Shown: one piece after another, positions 14,348 through 15,274 of the stretch
How positions within the stretch are numbered: position 1 is the stretch's first letter
Layout: every line of letters starts with the position of its first letter
The notes under the pieces: generated by a model
What the model was told of the DNA's origin: nothing
Seen by the model: the letters and a program-made list of their open reading frames with translations, nothing else
The model's database searches: none
From: Puniceicoccaceae bacterium
GTDB taxonomy: Bacteria > Verrucomicrobiota > Verrucomicrobiia > Opitutales > Coraliomargaritaceae
Reading direction: 5' to 3'
Assembly (NCBI GenBank): GCA_003567255.1
Contig: PWZW01000122.1
Coordinates: 1-15,274, forward strand
DNA: 15,274 nt
Program-made: the position numbers and the translations under genes

Positions 14348-15274
14348 ATGAAACCCAAGTCTGAGCTCCCCGCTACCCTAGCCCTGGCCACTCCGATGGT
14401 GATTGGCCAAATGGTCGGCATGTCCATGGGACTCGTCGACGCGGCGATGGTGGGGCGAGGCATCGGCACCGATGCATTGGCGGCCCTCGGCCTGGGGGTG
14501 AACCTCACCTTTTTGGTCGCCCTTGCGGGCTTCGGGTTCGCCAGTGCCGTGAGCATTTTGGTGGCGCGGGCGGCGGGTGCCAAAGACATGTACGGCGCGC
14601 AAACCTTTACCCGCTTGGGTTGTTTCGCCGGGTTTGGTTACGGCATCACGGCGGTCCTCGCGGTGACCGCTATCCTGCATCTTGCGCCAAGCTTGCGCTA
14701 CTATGGCCAAGCTCCTGAGGTTGTCGGCAATGGTGCGGAGTACACCGTCTACTACGCACTCGCCATGGCCGCCATGCTCACTGCCGCACCCATGCGTGCG
14801 GCGTTTGAGGGCAGGAGCCGGGCCTGGCTACCGCTGATCATACTGGGCTTTGCCGTCCCTTTGAATATTTTGCTGAACTGGATCCTGATCTTCGGAAAAC
14901 TTGGTGCTCCAGAGATGGGATTGGAAGGTGCGGGGCTTGCTTCGCTTTTAGCCAATCTTTTTGCCATGGTGGGCCTTTATTGGCTACTGGCCAAGGGCAG
15001 GCTCATCACCACCAAAGCCCGCCACCACTTTCACTTCAACCGGCAAAAACTCTGGCAACTACTGAAGATTGGGGTGCCCATTTCGCTGCAAATTTTCTTT
15101 GAAGCCGCCACCTTTATTGTTGCGGCGCTTTTGATCGGGCTCCTTGGGCCCATTCCCCTGGCCGCGCATCACATAGCCCTGCAAGTATCGGCCCTGTGCT
15201 TTATGCTACCCATGGGAATATCCTTTGCCGTGGCCATACGGGTCGGCCACGCCATGGGGGCGGATGATTATTTG
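14348..15274 (+). CDS. MATE-family multidrug/cation exporter, 3' end outside the window
   Basis: Inner-membrane antiporter of the MATE family, which exports cationic drugs or metabolites using a Na+ or H+ gradient. The frame from ATG 14348 is open for 309 codons to the window edge; full family length is about 450. The first helix carries the typical ATPMVIGQMVGMSMGLVDAA pattern, followed by MVGRGIGTDALAALGLG. Further hydrophobic helices follow through about residue 225. The second repeat begins with KIGVPISLQIFFEAATF and continues to AAHHIALQVSALCFMLPMG. About eight transmembrane segments are present. No strong ribosome binding site is visible. It diverges from the protease with 55 bases between outermost starts. 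The exact subfamily (NorM- or DinF-like) is unresolved. Confidence 0.92.
   Translation, partial: MKPKSELPATLALATPMVIGQMVGMSMGLVDAAMVGRGIGTDALAALGLGVNLTFLVALAGFGFASAVSILVARAAGAKDMYGAQTFTRLGCFAGFGYGITAVLAVTAILHLAPSLRYYGQAPEVVGNGAEYTVYYALAMAAMLTAAPMRAAFEGRSRAWLPLIILGFAVPLNILLNWILIFGKLGAPEMGLEGAGLASLLANLFAMVGLYWLLAKGRLITTKARHHFHFNRQKLWQLLKIGVPISLQIFFEAATFIVAALLIGLLGPIPLAAHHIALQVSALCFMLPMGISFAVAIRVGHAMGADDYL

Overview
The window reads as a moderately GC-rich bacterial chromosome segment, most likely from a Verrucomicrobiota (Opitutae-like) or related bacterium. This is a low-to-moderate confidence inference. It rests on the gene mix (RecD2-type helicase without RecBC, orphan anaerobic sulfatase maturase, long PPK1, serine protease without PDZ), on the scarcity of clear Shine-Dalgarno sites, and on repeat-like intergenic DNA. 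No rRNA or other marker fixes the taxon.

Layout from left to right. The first 440 bases hold a possible N-terminus running off the left edge, a 36-bp sequence present twice, and an inverted repeat. They are followed by a complete tRNA-Val (anticodon CAC, CCA encoded) at 441-517. On the minus strand recD2 (4613 to 2277) and lnt (2277 to 658) share one base in a TAATG junction. A 395-bp spacer with an 8-bp inverted repeat leads to a plus-strand anaerobic sulfatase maturase (5054-6280). A 253-bp spacer leads to plus-strand galE (6534-7523).

From 14292 down to about 7586 every supported gene lies on the minus strand. In order of transcription these are a trypsin-like serine protease, polyphosphate kinase ppk1, a MntA/HepT (type VII) toxin-antitoxin pair, a HipB/HipA toxin-antitoxin pair, and a 31-codon small ORF with a Shine-Dalgarno site. 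A strong hairpin terminator at 7586-7618 closes the block; its U-tract is on the minus strand. At the right edge a MATE-family exporter (from 14348) runs plus-strand off the window, divergent from the protease.

The flanking genes are housekeeping: lipoprotein acylation, recombination/repair helicase, UDP-galactose metabolism, polyphosphate synthesis, envelope protease and drug/cation efflux. The accessory part is 7.6-10.7 kb, where two unrelated toxin-antitoxin modules sit in one orientation, separated by repeat-like DNA. The clearest regulatory signal is a set of two perfect palindromes and one degenerate copy, 27-28 bp apart, just upstream of hipB. They are good candidates for autoregulatory HipB operators and argue that hipB starts at 9390 rather than further upstream. 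No wholly new multi-gene system is evident. The best leads are the hipB operator array, the small ORF with its terminator, and the repeat-like spacers.
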